Positions 26,209 through 36,217 of a stretch of DNA of 64,000 nt are shown here, in pieces. The notes under the pieces were generated by a model. The model made no database searches. It was not told the origin of the DNA and saw only the letters and a list, made by a program, of their open reading frames with translations. Origin of the DNA: Dyadobacter sp. CY343 (lineage in GTDB: Bacteria > Bacteroidota > Bacteroidia > Cytophagales > Spirosomataceae). Both the position numbers and the translations under genes were made by a program. The stretch spans positions 1,302,001 through 1,366,000 of the forward strand of contig NZ_JAJUXK010000001.1 in the NCBI RefSeq assembly GCF_021390335.1, given 5' to 3'. Each line of letters opens with the position of its first letter. Position 1 is the first letter of the stretch.

Positions 26209-27054
26209 ATGAAAAACACTAAAAACCTGGCTTTACTGGCATTAGTCGGCGTGGCCGCATTGGTTCAGATCAGTTTTGTTAAAAACGATTTGTCCAAAAA
26301 AGCATTGAACTGGAAAACCGGCGTGGCGCTCTATTCCTTTAATAAATTCTCTTTTGCTGAGACGATCGAGAAAGCGGATAGTGCCGGGGCTAAGTTCGTT
26401 GAAGGTTTTTTCTTCCATAATCTGGGAAAGGATTTCAACGGTCACGCTATTCCAAACCTGAACGACGAGGAGATTTCGAAGATGAAATCAATGCTTGATA
26501 AAAAGGGCATTCAAATGAAATCGTTGTATTCGGGCAACGGGAAGAATTTGGAGGAATGGAATACCTATTTCACTTTTTCCAAGAAAATGGGTATCGAGTT
26601 CCTGACGTGCGAGCCGGAAAAGAAGGACTGGAATTTGCTCGACAGCCTGGCCGGTGCCTACAAAATGAGAATTGCGATCCACGAACACGCCAAAGGATCG
26701 AGCTATTACTGGCACCCTGATTCGGTGGTTGCCGCGATGAAAGGCCGCCCGAACATCTGGGCCTGCGCCGACCTCGGGCACTGGGTCAGAAGCGGACTTG
26801 ACCCGGTAAAATGTTTGAAAACCCTGGAAGGGCGCGTCATTTGTGTGCACGTAAAAGACCTCGACGGGGCTAATAACCTGAAAGCAAACGACGTAGTGGC
26901 AGGTACCGGCGTACTCGACTATCCGGCGATTGTAAAGGAGCTTAAACGCCAGAACTTCAATGGAATGGCCTATATAGAGCGGGAAGGCAACTGGAACAAC
27001 AATATGCCCGACGTGAAGCAGGCGCTCGAATACCTCTCAAAACTGTCGCGCTAG
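26209..27054 (+). CDS. Exported sugar phosphate isomerase/epimerase-like TIM-barrel protein
   Basis: This 281-residue protein is of the xylose isomerase-like TIM-barrel superfamily (AP endonuclease 2 fold). A hydrophobic N-terminus (about 6-24) suggests export or membrane anchoring. Superfamily features include KFVEGFFFHNLG early, EFLTCEPEKKDW, the metal-site-like segment IAIHEHAKGSSYYWHPDSV, ACADLGHWVRSGLDP, and VCVHVKDLDG with GTGVLDYPAIVKEL near the end. The His, Glu and Asp ligands of the family are plausibly present. It starts nine bases after the oxidoreductase/hydrolase fusion, so it is the last gene of that operon. The substrate is unknown; a sugar or sugar acid is likely from the family. 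Confidence 0.85.
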   Translation: MKNTKNLALLALVGVAALVQISFVKNDLSKKALNWKTGVALYSFNKFSFAETIEKADSAGAKFVEGFFFHNLGKDFNGHAIPNLNDEEISKMKSMLDKKGIQMKSLYSGNGKNLEEWNTYFTFSKKMGIEFLTCEPEKKDWNLLDSLAGAYKMRIAIHEHAKGSSYYWHPDSVVAAMKGRPNIWACADLGHWVRSGLDPVKCLKTLEGRVICVHVKDLDGANNLKANDVVAGTGVLDYPAIVKELKRQNFNGMAYIEREGNWNNNMPDVKQALEYLSKLSR

Positions 27055-27202
27055 CTGCGGCCGGGGCTGCTTGTATTTTCGTCGTAAATCCTTATCATTA
27101 ATCCATAAACCACAACATTCCCGTGTAGCAGTTTTCAGGAAAACGGGTTTTGGAATGGATTTTTATATTGATCAGCTACAACTAAACTAAAACCGGATCA
27201 GC

Positions 27203-27604
27203 ATGCGCCCTCGTATCAGCATCTTCTTAATCGACGACGACATAGACGATCAGGAAATACTGGCTACTATTATGGAAGATTCTTTCGAGCATGCTGAATG
27301 CACCTTCGCCAGCGATGGAATGCAGGCGCTGCACCGGTTACAGGACGAAACGTTTTTCCCCGACGTCATTTTCGCCGATATCAATATGCCGCGGATGAAC
27401 GGTATCGAATTTCTGGTGGAGTTCAAAAAAATGCCCCGCCTGGCAGAAGTGCCGGTTTTTATGTACTCCACCTCGGATGAGAAGGAGATCGTTAGTCAAT
27501 GCACGGATCTCGGGGCAACCGGTTTTGTGAAAAAATATGCAGACACGGATGAGGTAAAGAGGGAGTTTCAAAAAATTATCCACACCATTACCTCACGCTC
27601 TTAA
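27203..27604 (+). CDS. Single-domain response regulator (receiver only)
   Basis: This 133-residue stand-alone receiver domain has the acidic pocket LIDDDIDD, phosphoacceptor Asp59 (FADINMP), the signalling threonine/serine region YSTSDE and the conserved lysine (FVKKY). It has no output domain, so it must act on a partner, as CheY or phosphorelay receivers do. Its stop overlaps the start of the hybrid kinase gene by one base (TAATG), which implies coupled translation and a shared pathway. The upstream 148-bp gap must contain the promoter. Confidence 0.94.
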   Translation: MRPRISIFLIDDDIDDQEILATIMEDSFEHAECTFASDGMQALHRLQDETFFPDVIFADINMPRMNGIEFLVEFKKMPRLAEVPVFMYSTSDEKEIVSQCTDLGATGFVKKYADTDEVKREFQKIIHTITSRS

Positions 27605-30600
27605 TGGATCAGGTCGCGGTAACATCACTTGAATTTCTCGTTGGCGGAGGCGAAATGGGCGAACGCATACGCCGCTTTCCCTGGGATAAATCTCCGCTCG
27701 GTCCGCCGGAACAATGGCAACAGAGCCTGAAAACGTGCATTCGGATCATGCTCAGCTCCAAGCAGCCGATCTGGATCGGGTGGGGCGAGCACCTGATCAA
27801 GTTATACAATGACGCTTATGTGGATATTGTGAGGGGAAAACATCCCGGCGCATTGGGACAGCCCGCTTCCGTAGTATGGAAGGATATCTGGCGGGATATC
27901 GAACCGATGCTTTCGCTCGCAATGACCAGAGACGAAGGTACTTACGTGGAATCGCAGCTGCTTATTATGGAGCGCAGCGGCTTTCCTGAGGAAACCTATT
28001 ATACATTTTCCTACACGCCCGTGCTTGGCGAAGACGGTCGCCCGGCCGGGATAATATGCTATAACACAGCCGATACCGACCGGATCATCAATGAAAGGTC
28101 GCTGCGTACGATGCAGCAGCTGGATAGTTTGGCACAGCGGAAAACGGAACAGGACGTGTATGCACAGGCGGTCAAAGCGCTGGGCAGTAACAACAGGGAT
28201 TTTCCTTTTAGTGTCATTTATCAGGTAAACAGCGAATCCAATACCGCCGAAATCGCCGCGATGTCGGGTATTGGTCCTGAAAATCTTACCATTAACGCGC
28301 CTGTTGACCTTGATAACGCCCGCGAGGAAGCTATCACTGTTTCGGAAGCCGTTTTTGGGAACAAAATCGTAGAGTCGATTGACCCAAACAGGTGGCATTC
28401 TTTGCCAAAAGGGCACTGGGATGTGGTGCCGCGTCAATTTGTGGATGTTCCGATCAAATCTGCCAACCGGAAATTCCCGCTCGCGATCCTGACGATCGGT
28501 TTGAACCCTTACCGGAATTTTGATGATGCATACCGCAATTTTATACAGCTCGTAGCAGACCAGATTTCGCTCGGCGTAAATAATGCGTTGGCCTATGAGG
28601 AGGAACGCAAGCGTGCAAAAGCGCTGGAAGAACTTGACAAAGCAAAAACGCTGTTCTTTACCAATATAAGCCACGAATTCCGGACGCCGCTGATGCTGAT
28701 GCTGAGTCCGCTGGAAGAACTGTTGAGCAAGCCGCTGATCGGGTTAAGTACCGACGAAAAGCATAATCTGGAAGTAACGCACCGCAATGCGATCCGGCTA
28801 TTGAAACTGGTTAATACTTTGCTTGATTTCAGCAGGATCGAGAGCGGCAGGAATATGGCCACTTACGTGCTGACCGATATTGCCACGTACACCCAAAACC
28901 TGGCTGGTAACTTCCGCTCGGTCATTGAAAAAGCCGATTTGTATCTGCATGTGAACGTGCAGCCGATCAGCCAGCCCGTGTATGTCGACAAGCAAATGTG
29001 GGAAAAGATCGTTTTCAACTTACTGTCCAACGCATTCAAATATACCCTTGAAGGAGGTATTAAATTGTCGGTAGAGCAGATAGGGAACGAGGTACAGCTG
29101 GTCGTGGAAGATAGCGGTTTGGGCATTCCGGAACATGAGCTTCCGCATATGTTCGAGCGTTTTCACAGGGTCCAGAACACGACCGGCCGGACTTATGAAG
29201 GCACCGGGATCGGGTTATCGCTGGTAAAAGAGCTGGTGCAGCTGCATTGCGGCAATATAAACGTTCAAAGTGAAATAGGGAAGGGTAGCAGGTTTACGGT
29301 GACGATCCCCACAGGCAGTGCGCATCTTGATCCCGCTCAGGTATTTGCGGCAGCACCTGCTTTCGAAGAGATAACTTCCAGTTTTTTTGTTGAAGAAGCG
29401 GCTACCTTACTGCCCTCGGAAACTCCGCAGGCGAACGCTGTCTCGCTTGCATCGGCGCCCGACAGGACTGAATATGAGACGATTCTGGTCGTAGATGATA
29501 ATACGGATATGCGTGAGCACATTCAGTCACTGGTTGGCCCGTGGTACAAAACGATCGGCGCGGTAAACGGGATCGATGCTTTGGAAATGATCCGGAAACA
29601 CCGGCCTTCCCTTATTTTAAGTGATATTATGATGCCCGAAATGGACGGTATCGAACTCCTCAAACATGTAAAAGACACGCCAGAAAGTGCGCAGATACCG
29701 ATCATTCTGATCACAGCCCGTGCAGGTGAAGAGTCGAAAATCGAAGGTTATGAGATCGGCGCTGACGATTATCTGGTCAAACCGTTCTCTTCCAATGAAT
29801 TATTGGCAAGAATTAAATCGCAGCTGAAAATCGCGAAAACGCGACGCCAGTTTACAGAGGAGCTGGAAAACGAAGTGCGGAAGCGGACGGAAGAACTGAC
29901 CAAGGCGAACAAGGAGCTGGAATCGTTCAACTACGTGGCAAGCCACGATTTGCAGGAGCCGCTGCGGAAAATCCAGACTTTTATTCATCTCATCGAAAAG
30001 AATAAGGAAAACCCGGAAGCAGTCGAGAAATACTTTCAAAAGATCAATTCCTCGGCCCAACGCATGAGCGAACTGATCCAGTCGGTGCTGACTTACAGTA
30101 GGTTGTCAAAGTCAGGAGAAGACTTTTCAGTTGTCGATCTGAACAAGATCGTGAAGGATATTCAGATCGATTTCGAATTGCTGATTGAGGAAAAAGGAGC
30201 GGAAGTGATTTGCGGCGATCTGCCTCAGATACGCGCCAACAAATTCCAGATCAACCAGTTATTCTCAAACTTATTTAGTAATGCCCTGAAATTCTCACAG
30301 ACCAATCCGCGTATCACGATCACCTCACAGCTGGTCGCGTCTTACGAGACCAAAGATCCGCACTTGCCGGTTGACGGACGCACTTTTGTTCACCTGACGT
30401 TTTCGGATAACGGAATCGGTTTCGAGCCAGAGTTTAATGAGAAGATATTCAGTCTGTTCCAAAGGCTGCACGGGAAACACGAATATTCGGGTACCGGTAT
30501 TGGGTTAAGTATTGTGAAAAAGATCGTGGAGCAGCACGACGGATATGTGTCAGCCGAATCCCGCCCGGGCGAAGGAGCGACGTTTCATATCTGGCTACCG

Positions 30601-30609
30601 GTTATTTGA
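27604..30609 (+). CDS. Hybrid sensor histidine kinase with two kinase modules and an internal receiver
   Basis: This 1001-residue soluble kinase lacks obvious membrane helices. The N-terminal 160 residues resemble the PAS-like sensor of many cytophagal kinases (MGERIRRFPWDKSPLGPPEQW). A GAF-like region follows (about 185-330). The first kinase module has its H-box at SHEFRTP (His357) and an ATPase domain with N, G1 and G2 boxes (NLLSNAFKYT, DSGLGIP, GTGIGLSL). A receiver with Asp674 (SDIMMPEMDG) comes next. A second HisKA reads SHDLQEPLRK (His781), with a second ATPase (NLFSNALKFS, DNGIGFEP, GTGIGLSI). The second H-box resembles those of bacteriophytochrome-type kinases. It probably signals to the coupled receiver upstream. 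The stimulus is unknown. Confidence 0.93.
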   Translation: MDQVAVTSLEFLVGGGEMGERIRRFPWDKSPLGPPEQWQQSLKTCIRIMLSSKQPIWIGWGEHLIKLYNDAYVDIVRGKHPGALGQPASVVWKDIWRDIEPMLSLAMTRDEGTYVESQLLIMERSGFPEETYYTFSYTPVLGEDGRPAGIICYNTADTDRIINERSLRTMQQLDSLAQRKTEQDVYAQAVKALGSNNRDFPFSVIYQVNSESNTAEIAAMSGIGPENLTINAPVDLDNAREEAITVSEAVFGNKIVESIDPNRWHSLPKGHWDVVPRQFVDVPIKSANRKFPLAILTIGLNPYRNFDDAYRNFIQLVADQISLGVNNALAYEEERKRAKALEELDKAKTLFFTNISHEFRTPLMLMLSPLEELLSKPLIGLSTDEKHNLEVTHRNAIRLLKLVNTLLDFSRIESGRNMATYVLTDIATYTQNLAGNFRSVIEKADLYLHVNVQPISQPVYVDKQMWEKIVFNLLSNAFKYTLEGGIKLSVEQIGNEVQLVVEDSGLGIPEHELPHMFERFHRVQNTTGRTYEGTGIGLSLVKELVQLHCGNINVQSEIGKGSRFTVTIPTGSAHLDPAQVFAAAPAFEEITSSFFVEEAATLLPSETPQANAVSLASAPDRTEYETILVVDDNTDMREHIQSLVGPWYKTIGAVNGIDALEMIRKHRPSLILSDIMMPEMDGIELLKHVKDTPESAQIPIILITARAGEESKIEGYEIGADDYLVKPFSSNELLARIKSQLKIAKTRRQFTEELENEVRKRTEELTKANKELESFNYVASHDLQEPLRKIQTFIHLIEKNKENPEAVEKYFQKINSSAQRMSELIQSVLTYSRLSKSGEDFSVVDLNKIVKDIQIDFELLIEEKGAEVICGDLPQIRANKFQINQLFSNLFSNALKFSQTNPRITITSQLVASYETKDPHLPVDGRTFVHLTFSDNGIGFEPEFNEKIFSLFQRLHGKHEYSGTGIGLSIVKKIVEQHDGYVSAESRPGEGATFHIWLPVI

Positions 30610-30613
30610 AACG

Positions 30614-31753
30614 CTATCCTTCCTCTTCGGTATTCTTGATTTTCATGAGCAAAGCATAAGCATTTTTGATAACGAGCCGGGTATCTCCATTTATCCCGCC
30701 TCCTTCAATTTGCTGCTTGCCGCCGCTGATCGTTCCCGGCTTTACTTCCACCATTTCAAATTTCCCGCTTCCATTATCCGTAAAAACGTAAAAGTTATTT
30801 TCCCAGCGCACAATCGCCTCTTCGGGTACTGTTAATGCTTTGGTACCATTGATCGCCACTTCTCCGTTTACAAACATTCCAGGCACAAGCAGCGGATTGT
30901 ATTTTTCAAAATGGCAATGCACCTCCGCCATCCGGTCATCGTCCAGGTTCCGGCTGATGAGTATAATTTTTGCCTGAAATTTCCGGTCAGGATCGCCATT
31001 TGTATAAGCTGTCACACGCTGACCAACGGCCAGAGTGCTCAGGTCTTTTTCAAAAACACTTAATGCAAGGTGAATATCTTTCGGGTCGACGAGCTCGAAA
31101 AGCATATCAGTAGGTGCCGTGTATTTACCCACATTCACATTGACCTTTGAAACAAAACCGTCGATCGGAGAAATGATAGAAACCGTTTTGGAGATATTAT
31201 CCGGTTTGAGATTGGCGGGGTTGATGCCAATCACTTCTAGTTTTCGTGCCAGTGCGTGCGTCAAAATCCGCTGCGTTTCCATCTCTGCCCGGGCTTGCTG
31301 GAATATTTTGTCGCTGCTCGCTTTTGTCGCATTCAGGTCTTTCTGACGGTTAAACTCACTTTCTGCCAGTGTAAACTTTTCTTTCGCGGTGAGATAATCC
31401 TGTTGCAGCTGAATAAACTGCATATCTTCCAATTCCGCCAATACCTGGCCTTTCCGCACGTGCATACCGGGCAGCATGCGGGTGGACTTCAAATACCCGC
31501 CAAGCGGAAAGCTGAGGCTGATGGTACTTTGCGGCGGCACGTCGATTTTGCCGTGGAGGTTCAGTACGCCGCTGATATTTTCCATTTCAGGCTGCCCGAC
31601 CTCGATTCCTACGTTTTCTAATTGTTTGGAGCTGAAAGAAACCACTTGCGCGGAGGCGGCGGAATCAGGTTTTTCGTTTTCGATATTATCTGTTTTGCTA
31701 CCACACGCGGTGAGCAGCCAAACGCAAATGCCAGGAATGAGGTAAGTCTTCAT
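30614..31753 (-). CDS. RND heavy-metal efflux periplasmic adaptor (CusB/CzcB type) lipoprotein
   Basis: This membrane fusion protein links the RND pump to the outer membrane factor. From the ATG at 31753 it is 379 residues. It has a lipoprotein signal ending LLTAC, a barrel-sandwich/lipoyl part (GYLKSTRMLPGMHVRKGQVLAELEDM), a coiled-coil hairpin, and the beta-barrel segment (LSVFEKDLSTLAVGQRVTAY). A GTG at 31765 would give four more residues and overlap the upstream stop. It lies eight bases after the RND-TolC gene on the same strand. No Met-rich CusB metal site is evident, so divalent metals are as likely as copper. Confidence 0.92.
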   Translation of the reverse strand: MKTYLIPGICVWLLTACGSKTDNIENEKPDSAASAQVVSFSSKQLENVGIEVGQPEMENISGVLNLHGKIDVPPQSTISLSFPLGGYLKSTRMLPGMHVRKGQVLAELEDMQFIQLQQDYLTAKEKFTLAESEFNRQKDLNATKASSDKIFQQARAEMETQRILTHALARKLEVIGINPANLKPDNISKTVSIISPIDGFVSKVNVNVGKYTAPTDMLFELVDPKDIHLALSVFEKDLSTLAVGQRVTAYTNGDPDRKFQAKIILISRNLDDDRMAEVHCHFEKYNPLLVPGMFVNGEVAINGTKALTVPEEAIVRWENNFYVFTDNGSGKFEMVEVKPGTISGGKQQIEGGGINGDTRLVIKNAYALLMKIKNTEEEG

Positions 31754-31761
31754 ATTGGTTT

Positions 31762-34700
31762 TCACAGATTGTTAAGTTTGAGTAACTGGATCACAGCCTG
31801 GTTGTAGCTGCTGAGTGATTGAATGTATTCGCTGCGTATTGTAATCGATTGATTGACAAGGATAACCCATTGTAAATAATCGATTTCGCCTGCCTGGAAC
31901 TGTTCGTCGGCGGTGGTGATAATGGCTTCTGCGTTTTTCAGGCCCTGGGTTTCGAAATAGTCGAGGCTTTGCAGGAATTTCCGGACCTGGGTTTGTGCAT
32001 TGTCGCGCTCGGTCAGGATTTGCTGCGTGAGGTATTGGATTTCTTTTTGGGTCTTTTCAAACTCCGTTTTTGCTGCTGCTGCCCGCGCTGACTGGGCTTT
32101 GAAAAATAGCGGCACTGCAATTCCTGCATTGACATAACTAAACCGGTTCTTGCTTGTATAAGTGAGTTCCTGCCCATTTACCAGCTGTGACCCTACAATA
32201 CTGAGATTGTTATAACCGAGAGTCAGCTCGGGTAGCAGTCGCGCTTTTTCCGTTTTCCAGCGGAATTCGGAAGCTTGCTGCTGGCTTTTCGCAAAGTCGA
32301 GCAGAGGAAAATCTTGCAATGCGGAGTCCTGGACTGTCAACACATTTTCAATGCGCGCGCTACCGATCCTGGGCACATACTGAATGCTGTCGCGAATGAA
32401 GAGATTAAACGATCTGACCGTGACAGCCAGGTCGCTTTCCAGCATATTCAGCTGATTGCTTACTTGCTGCCGCTGTGATTGGGCTGCGGTTTTTTCCAGC
32501 ACATTGGCTTCTCCTTTTTCAAAACGCAGGTTGGACTTTGTTTCAAAAAGTGTGAAAATACTATCGGCGTAAATGAGCAGTTTCCTGCGCTCGGTCAAAC
32601 TGGCGTATTCATAGAACAATTGACGCAGGCTAGTGCGGATTTCAAGCTCGGTCAATCGCGTTTGCGCCTGCGCTGCTGTAAAATTAGCTTCCAGTGTTCG
32701 GCGCTGATTAGTGTAGACGGCAGGGAAACTGAACGTTTGACTCACCCCGAAACGGGTGTCGTTGTTGACACTATTAAACTTTCCGATATCTGCATTGAAA
32801 TTCGTTTTGGCAATATCAAACGCGCTTTTCTGCAACTGCTCACTGCTTTTTTCACCCAGCCGCGCACTTTGTACTTGCAGGTTTCTTTGTTTGGCAATTG
32901 TGATCGCGGCCGGCAGGTCGATTGGTTTTGGCTGTGCATGGGCCAGGGTAGCCGCAAACAGTAGTGGGAGTAAAGCCAGCGACTTCGGCACCGATGCTAT
33001 CTTCTTTTTACCCTCAAACAAAAGATACAAAGCCGGTAATACAAACAGCGTCAACAAGGTAGCGGTGATTAGCCCGCCGATCACCACGGTCGCGAGCGGT
33101 CGCTGCACTTCTGCCCCGGCGCCATTGCTGAGCGCCATTGGTAAAAATCCCAGCGAAGCTACGGCGGCGGTCATCAGTACCGGACGGAGGCGGTTTCGGG
33201 TGCCGGTCAATACCAGTTCCAGTGCATTGGTGATTGTGCCTTCCGTTTTGAGCCGGTTGAATTCCGAGATCAGCACGATGCCATTTAAAACAGCAACTCC
33301 AAACAATGCGATAAAGCCTACGCCGGCCGAGATACTGAAAGGCATACCGCGCATCGCCAGCGCAAACACGCCGCCGATCGCCGAAAGCGGGATCGCCGTG
33401 TAGATCAGCGCGCCTTCGCGGATTGACGAGAATGCGCAATAGAGCATGACGAAAATCAGCAGCAGCGCCACCGGAACTGCGATGATCAGCCGCGATTTTG
33501 CCTGTTGCAGGTTTTCAAAAGCGCCTCCGTAAGTAACGGTGTACCCTGGCTCGAAGCGGATCTTTCCTTCCACTTTTTGTTGCAGCTCCTCCACGATCGA
33601 CTGTACATCGCGGCCGCGGACGTTGAAACCGACGATGATCCGCCGCCGCGTATTCTCCCGCTGGATCTGGTTCGGGCCTTCAATTTCCTGGATTTTGGCA
33701 ACCTGATAAAGGGGTATCTGCATGCCCGAAGGCGTGGAAATCGGCAGGTTCTGCACATCGGCAATGCTCTTGCGGCCCTCACTTCCAACTCGTACTACCA
33801 GGTCAAATTTCTTCTCTCCTTCATAGATCTGGCCGGCGGCTGCTCCTGCGAATGCCGCATTGATCGTGCGGTTGATATCGTCGATATTCAATCCGTATTT
33901 CGCGATCTCGCGCCGGTTGAATTCAATGACGATCTGCGGCATGCCGGTCACCTTTTCGACGTACCAGTCGGCAGTACCTTTTACGGTTTTCGAAATAGTA
34001 CCCAGGTGCTCGGCGTAGGTAGCGAGCTTGTTCAGATCTTCGCCAAAAATTTTACACACCACATCCTGTTTTGCGCCCGTCATCAGCTCGTTGAAACGCA
34101 TTTGTACGGGATACTGGAAGCCGGTGGTAATGCCCGGCACCACTTCCTGGGCAGTTTGCGCCATTTTATCGGCGAGTTCGGTGAAAGTCTCCGCACTGGT
34201 CCATTCGGATTTGTCCTTTAAAACAATGATCATATCCCCGCCCTCGATCGGCATGGGGTCAGTCGGGATTTCGGCGCTGCCGATCCGGGAAACTACCTTT
34301 TCCACTTCGGGATATTGCGATTGCAATCTTTCAGAAACGCGGTTGATCGCATCTATCGTCGTACTCAGGTTGGTACCCACCAGCAACCTCGTTTCAGTCG
34401 CAAAATCACCTTCTTCAAGCTGCGGAATGAATTCTCCGCCCATTTGAGAAAATACAAAAGCCGCTATTCCGAACAATGCAAATGCAGCAACTACCATAGT
34501 CTTTTTGAAATGCAGCGCTCGGGTCAGCATGTTATGGTAACCGCCTTCGAGCTTCGCCATCATCCGGTCGGAAATGTTCGGTTTGTACGTGACTTTCTTG
34601 CCGATAAAAAGCGCGCTGATCATCGGCACATAGGTAAGCGAAAGTATGAATGCACCCAGGATTGCGAAGGCGACGGTCTGCGCCATCGGCTTGAACATTT

Positions 34701-36117
34701 TTCCCTCAATACCTGAAAGAGAAAGGATCGGCAGGTACACGATCAGAATGATGATCTGGCCAAAAACGGCCGCATTCATCATGCGCGACGCCGAGCCGGT
34801 GACTTCACGGTCCATTTCATCCTGTGAGATTGCCTGCATACCTGCATACTTTTTAGAGGAATGCAAGTGGTGTAAAATCGCTTCAACGATGATCACCGCA
34901 CCGTCTACAATCAATCCAAAATCAAGCGCGCCAAGGCTCATCAGGTTACCGCTCACGCCGAAAGTGTTCATCATTGTGATCGCGAAAAGCATGGAAAGCG
35001 GGATCACGGATGCTACGATCAGGCCCGCGCGAAGGTTTCCCAGAAACAGTACCAATACCAGGACTACGATCAACGCGCCTTCGGATAAGTTCTTTTCAAC
35101 GGTGCCAATCGCGTTATTGACCATTTTGGTGCGGTCGAGAAATGCCTCAATCTCCAATCCTTCGGGCAAGGTTTTCTGGATTTCAGCAATGCGTTTTTTG
35201 ACATTTTTGATCACATCCGAAGAGTTGCCGCCTTTGAGCATCATCACAATTCCCCCCGAAACTTCACCGGTACCGGCCATAGTGAGCGCGCCGTAGCGTA
35301 TCGCCGAGCCAAGCCGCACTTCGGCAATATCGCGGATCAGTACGGGCGTTCCGTTCGCGTTATTTTTGACCACAATATCCTGAATATCCGCCTGCGAACC
35401 GGCTAAACCGACGCTTCTGATGTATAAAACAGCGGGACCCTTCTCTATATACGCACCGCCGGTATTCTGGTTGTTTCGCCCCAATGCAGTGAACACGTCG
35501 CTGATCGTGAGATTGACCGCTTTCAGATTGGCCGGATTTACGGCTACTTCATATTGCTTGAGCTCGCCGCCGAAGGTGGAGACGTCGGCCACGCCGGGGG
35601 TGCCGAGGAGCTGGCGTTTCACGATCCAATCCTGGGTGGTACGCAGGTCGGCGAGTGAAAATTTCTTCTCAAATCCTGCTTTCGGCTTGATCACGTATTG
35701 ATATATCTCCCCCAAACCCGTCGTAACAGGCGCTAGCTCAGGCTTTTCGGCATTTTCGTCGATCTCTACCTGGGCGAGCCGCTCGGTAACCTGCTGCCGC
35801 GCCCAGTAAATGTCGGAACCGTCTTCAAAAACGATGGTGATCAGGGAAAGTCCGAAACGCGAGAGGCTTCGGCTTTCTTTCAAGCCAGGAATGTTGCTGA
35901 TTGCTTGTTCGATCGGGAACGTGATTAGTCTTTCCACGTCTTCGGCGCCCAAAGCAGGCGCGGTGGTGATCACCTGTACCTGGTTGTTGGTAATATCGGG
36001 AACTGCGTCGATTGGTAATTGCGTCACTTCATAAGTACCGTAGGCAACCCACAGCAGCATGAACAGACCAATTACCAGTTTATTATGAACTGAAAATTGT
36101 ATGATTTTATTAAGCAT
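31762..36117 (-). CDS. CusA/CzcA-family RND metal efflux pump fused to a TolC-like outer membrane factor
   Basis: The first ~1040 residues are a complete heavy-metal RND pump. TM4 contains the charged proton-relay signature LDFGLIVDGAVIIVE, with both Asp and the Glu that mark HME-RND pumps. Large periplasmic loops follow TM1 and TM7, and the last helices end at FVLPALYLLFEGKKK. The frame then continues into what looks like an internal signal peptide (SLALLPLLFAATLAHA, about 1045-1060). About 390 residues of TolC-family outer membrane factor follow (DLPAAITIAKQRN, coiled-coil segments such as AEFRWKTEKARLLPELTLGY). Such fusions are known in Bacteroidota. Cleavage at the internal signal would separate the two parts. 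The adaptor gene follows eight bases downstream. Confidence 0.92.
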   Translation of the reverse strand: MLNKIIQFSVHNKLVIGLFMLLWVAYGTYEVTQLPIDAVPDITNNQVQVITTAPALGAEDVERLITFPIEQAISNIPGLKESRSLSRFGLSLITIVFEDGSDIYWARQQVTERLAQVEIDENAEKPELAPVTTGLGEIYQYVIKPKAGFEKKFSLADLRTTQDWIVKRQLLGTPGVADVSTFGGELKQYEVAVNPANLKAVNLTISDVFTALGRNNQNTGGAYIEKGPAVLYIRSVGLAGSQADIQDIVVKNNANGTPVLIRDIAEVRLGSAIRYGALTMAGTGEVSGGIVMMLKGGNSSDVIKNVKKRIAEIQKTLPEGLEIEAFLDRTKMVNNAIGTVEKNLSEGALIVVLVLVLFLGNLRAGLIVASVIPLSMLFAITMMNTFGVSGNLMSLGALDFGLIVDGAVIIVEAILHHLHSSKKYAGMQAISQDEMDREVTGSASRMMNAAVFGQIIILIVYLPILSLSGIEGKMFKPMAQTVAFAILGAFILSLTYVPMISALFIGKKVTYKPNISDRMMAKLEGGYHNMLTRALHFKKTMVVAAFALFGIAAFVFSQMGGEFIPQLEEGDFATETRLLVGTNLSTTIDAINRVSERLQSQYPEVEKVVSRIGSAEIPTDPMPIEGGDMIIVLKDKSEWTSAETFTELADKMAQTAQEVVPGITTGFQYPVQMRFNELMTGAKQDVVCKIFGEDLNKLATYAEHLGTISKTVKGTADWYVEKVTGMPQIVIEFNRREIAKYGLNIDDINRTINAAFAGAAAGQIYEGEKKFDLVVRVGSEGRKSIADVQNLPISTPSGMQIPLYQVAKIQEIEGPNQIQRENTRRRIIVGFNVRGRDVQSIVEELQQKVEGKIRFEPGYTVTYGGAFENLQQAKSRLIIAVPVALLLIFVMLYCAFSSIREGALIYTAIPLSAIGGVFALAMRGMPFSISAGVGFIALFGVAVLNGIVLISEFNRLKTEGTITNALELVLTGTRNRLRPVLMTAAVASLGFLPMALSNGAGAEVQRPLATVVIGGLITATLLTLFVLPALYLLFEGKKKIASVPKSLALLPLLFAATLAHAQPKPIDLPAAITIAKQRNLQVQSARLGEKSSEQLQKSAFDIAKTNFNADIGKFNSVNNDTRFGVSQTFSFPAVYTNQRRTLEANFTAAQAQTRLTELEIRTSLRQLFYEYASLTERRKLLIYADSIFTLFETKSNLRFEKGEANVLEKTAAQSQRQQVSNQLNMLESDLAVTVRSFNLFIRDSIQYVPRIGSARIENVLTVQDSALQDFPLLDFAKSQQQASEFRWKTEKARLLPELTLGYNNLSIVGSQLVNGQELTYTSKNRFSYVNAGIAVPLFFKAQSARAAAAKTEFEKTQKEIQYLTQQILTERDNAQTQVRKFLQSLDYFETQGLKNAEAIITTADEQFQAGEIDYLQWVILVNQSITIRSEYIQSLSSYNQAVIQLLKLNNL

Positions 36118-36217
36118 AACCTATTGAGTATAAATACATAGCAAACAGGCTACGGGCTCAGCAAACGGCGAGCGCATAGTCGTGACAGGACAGAACTATC
36201 CTGCTGTATGTTGGTAT

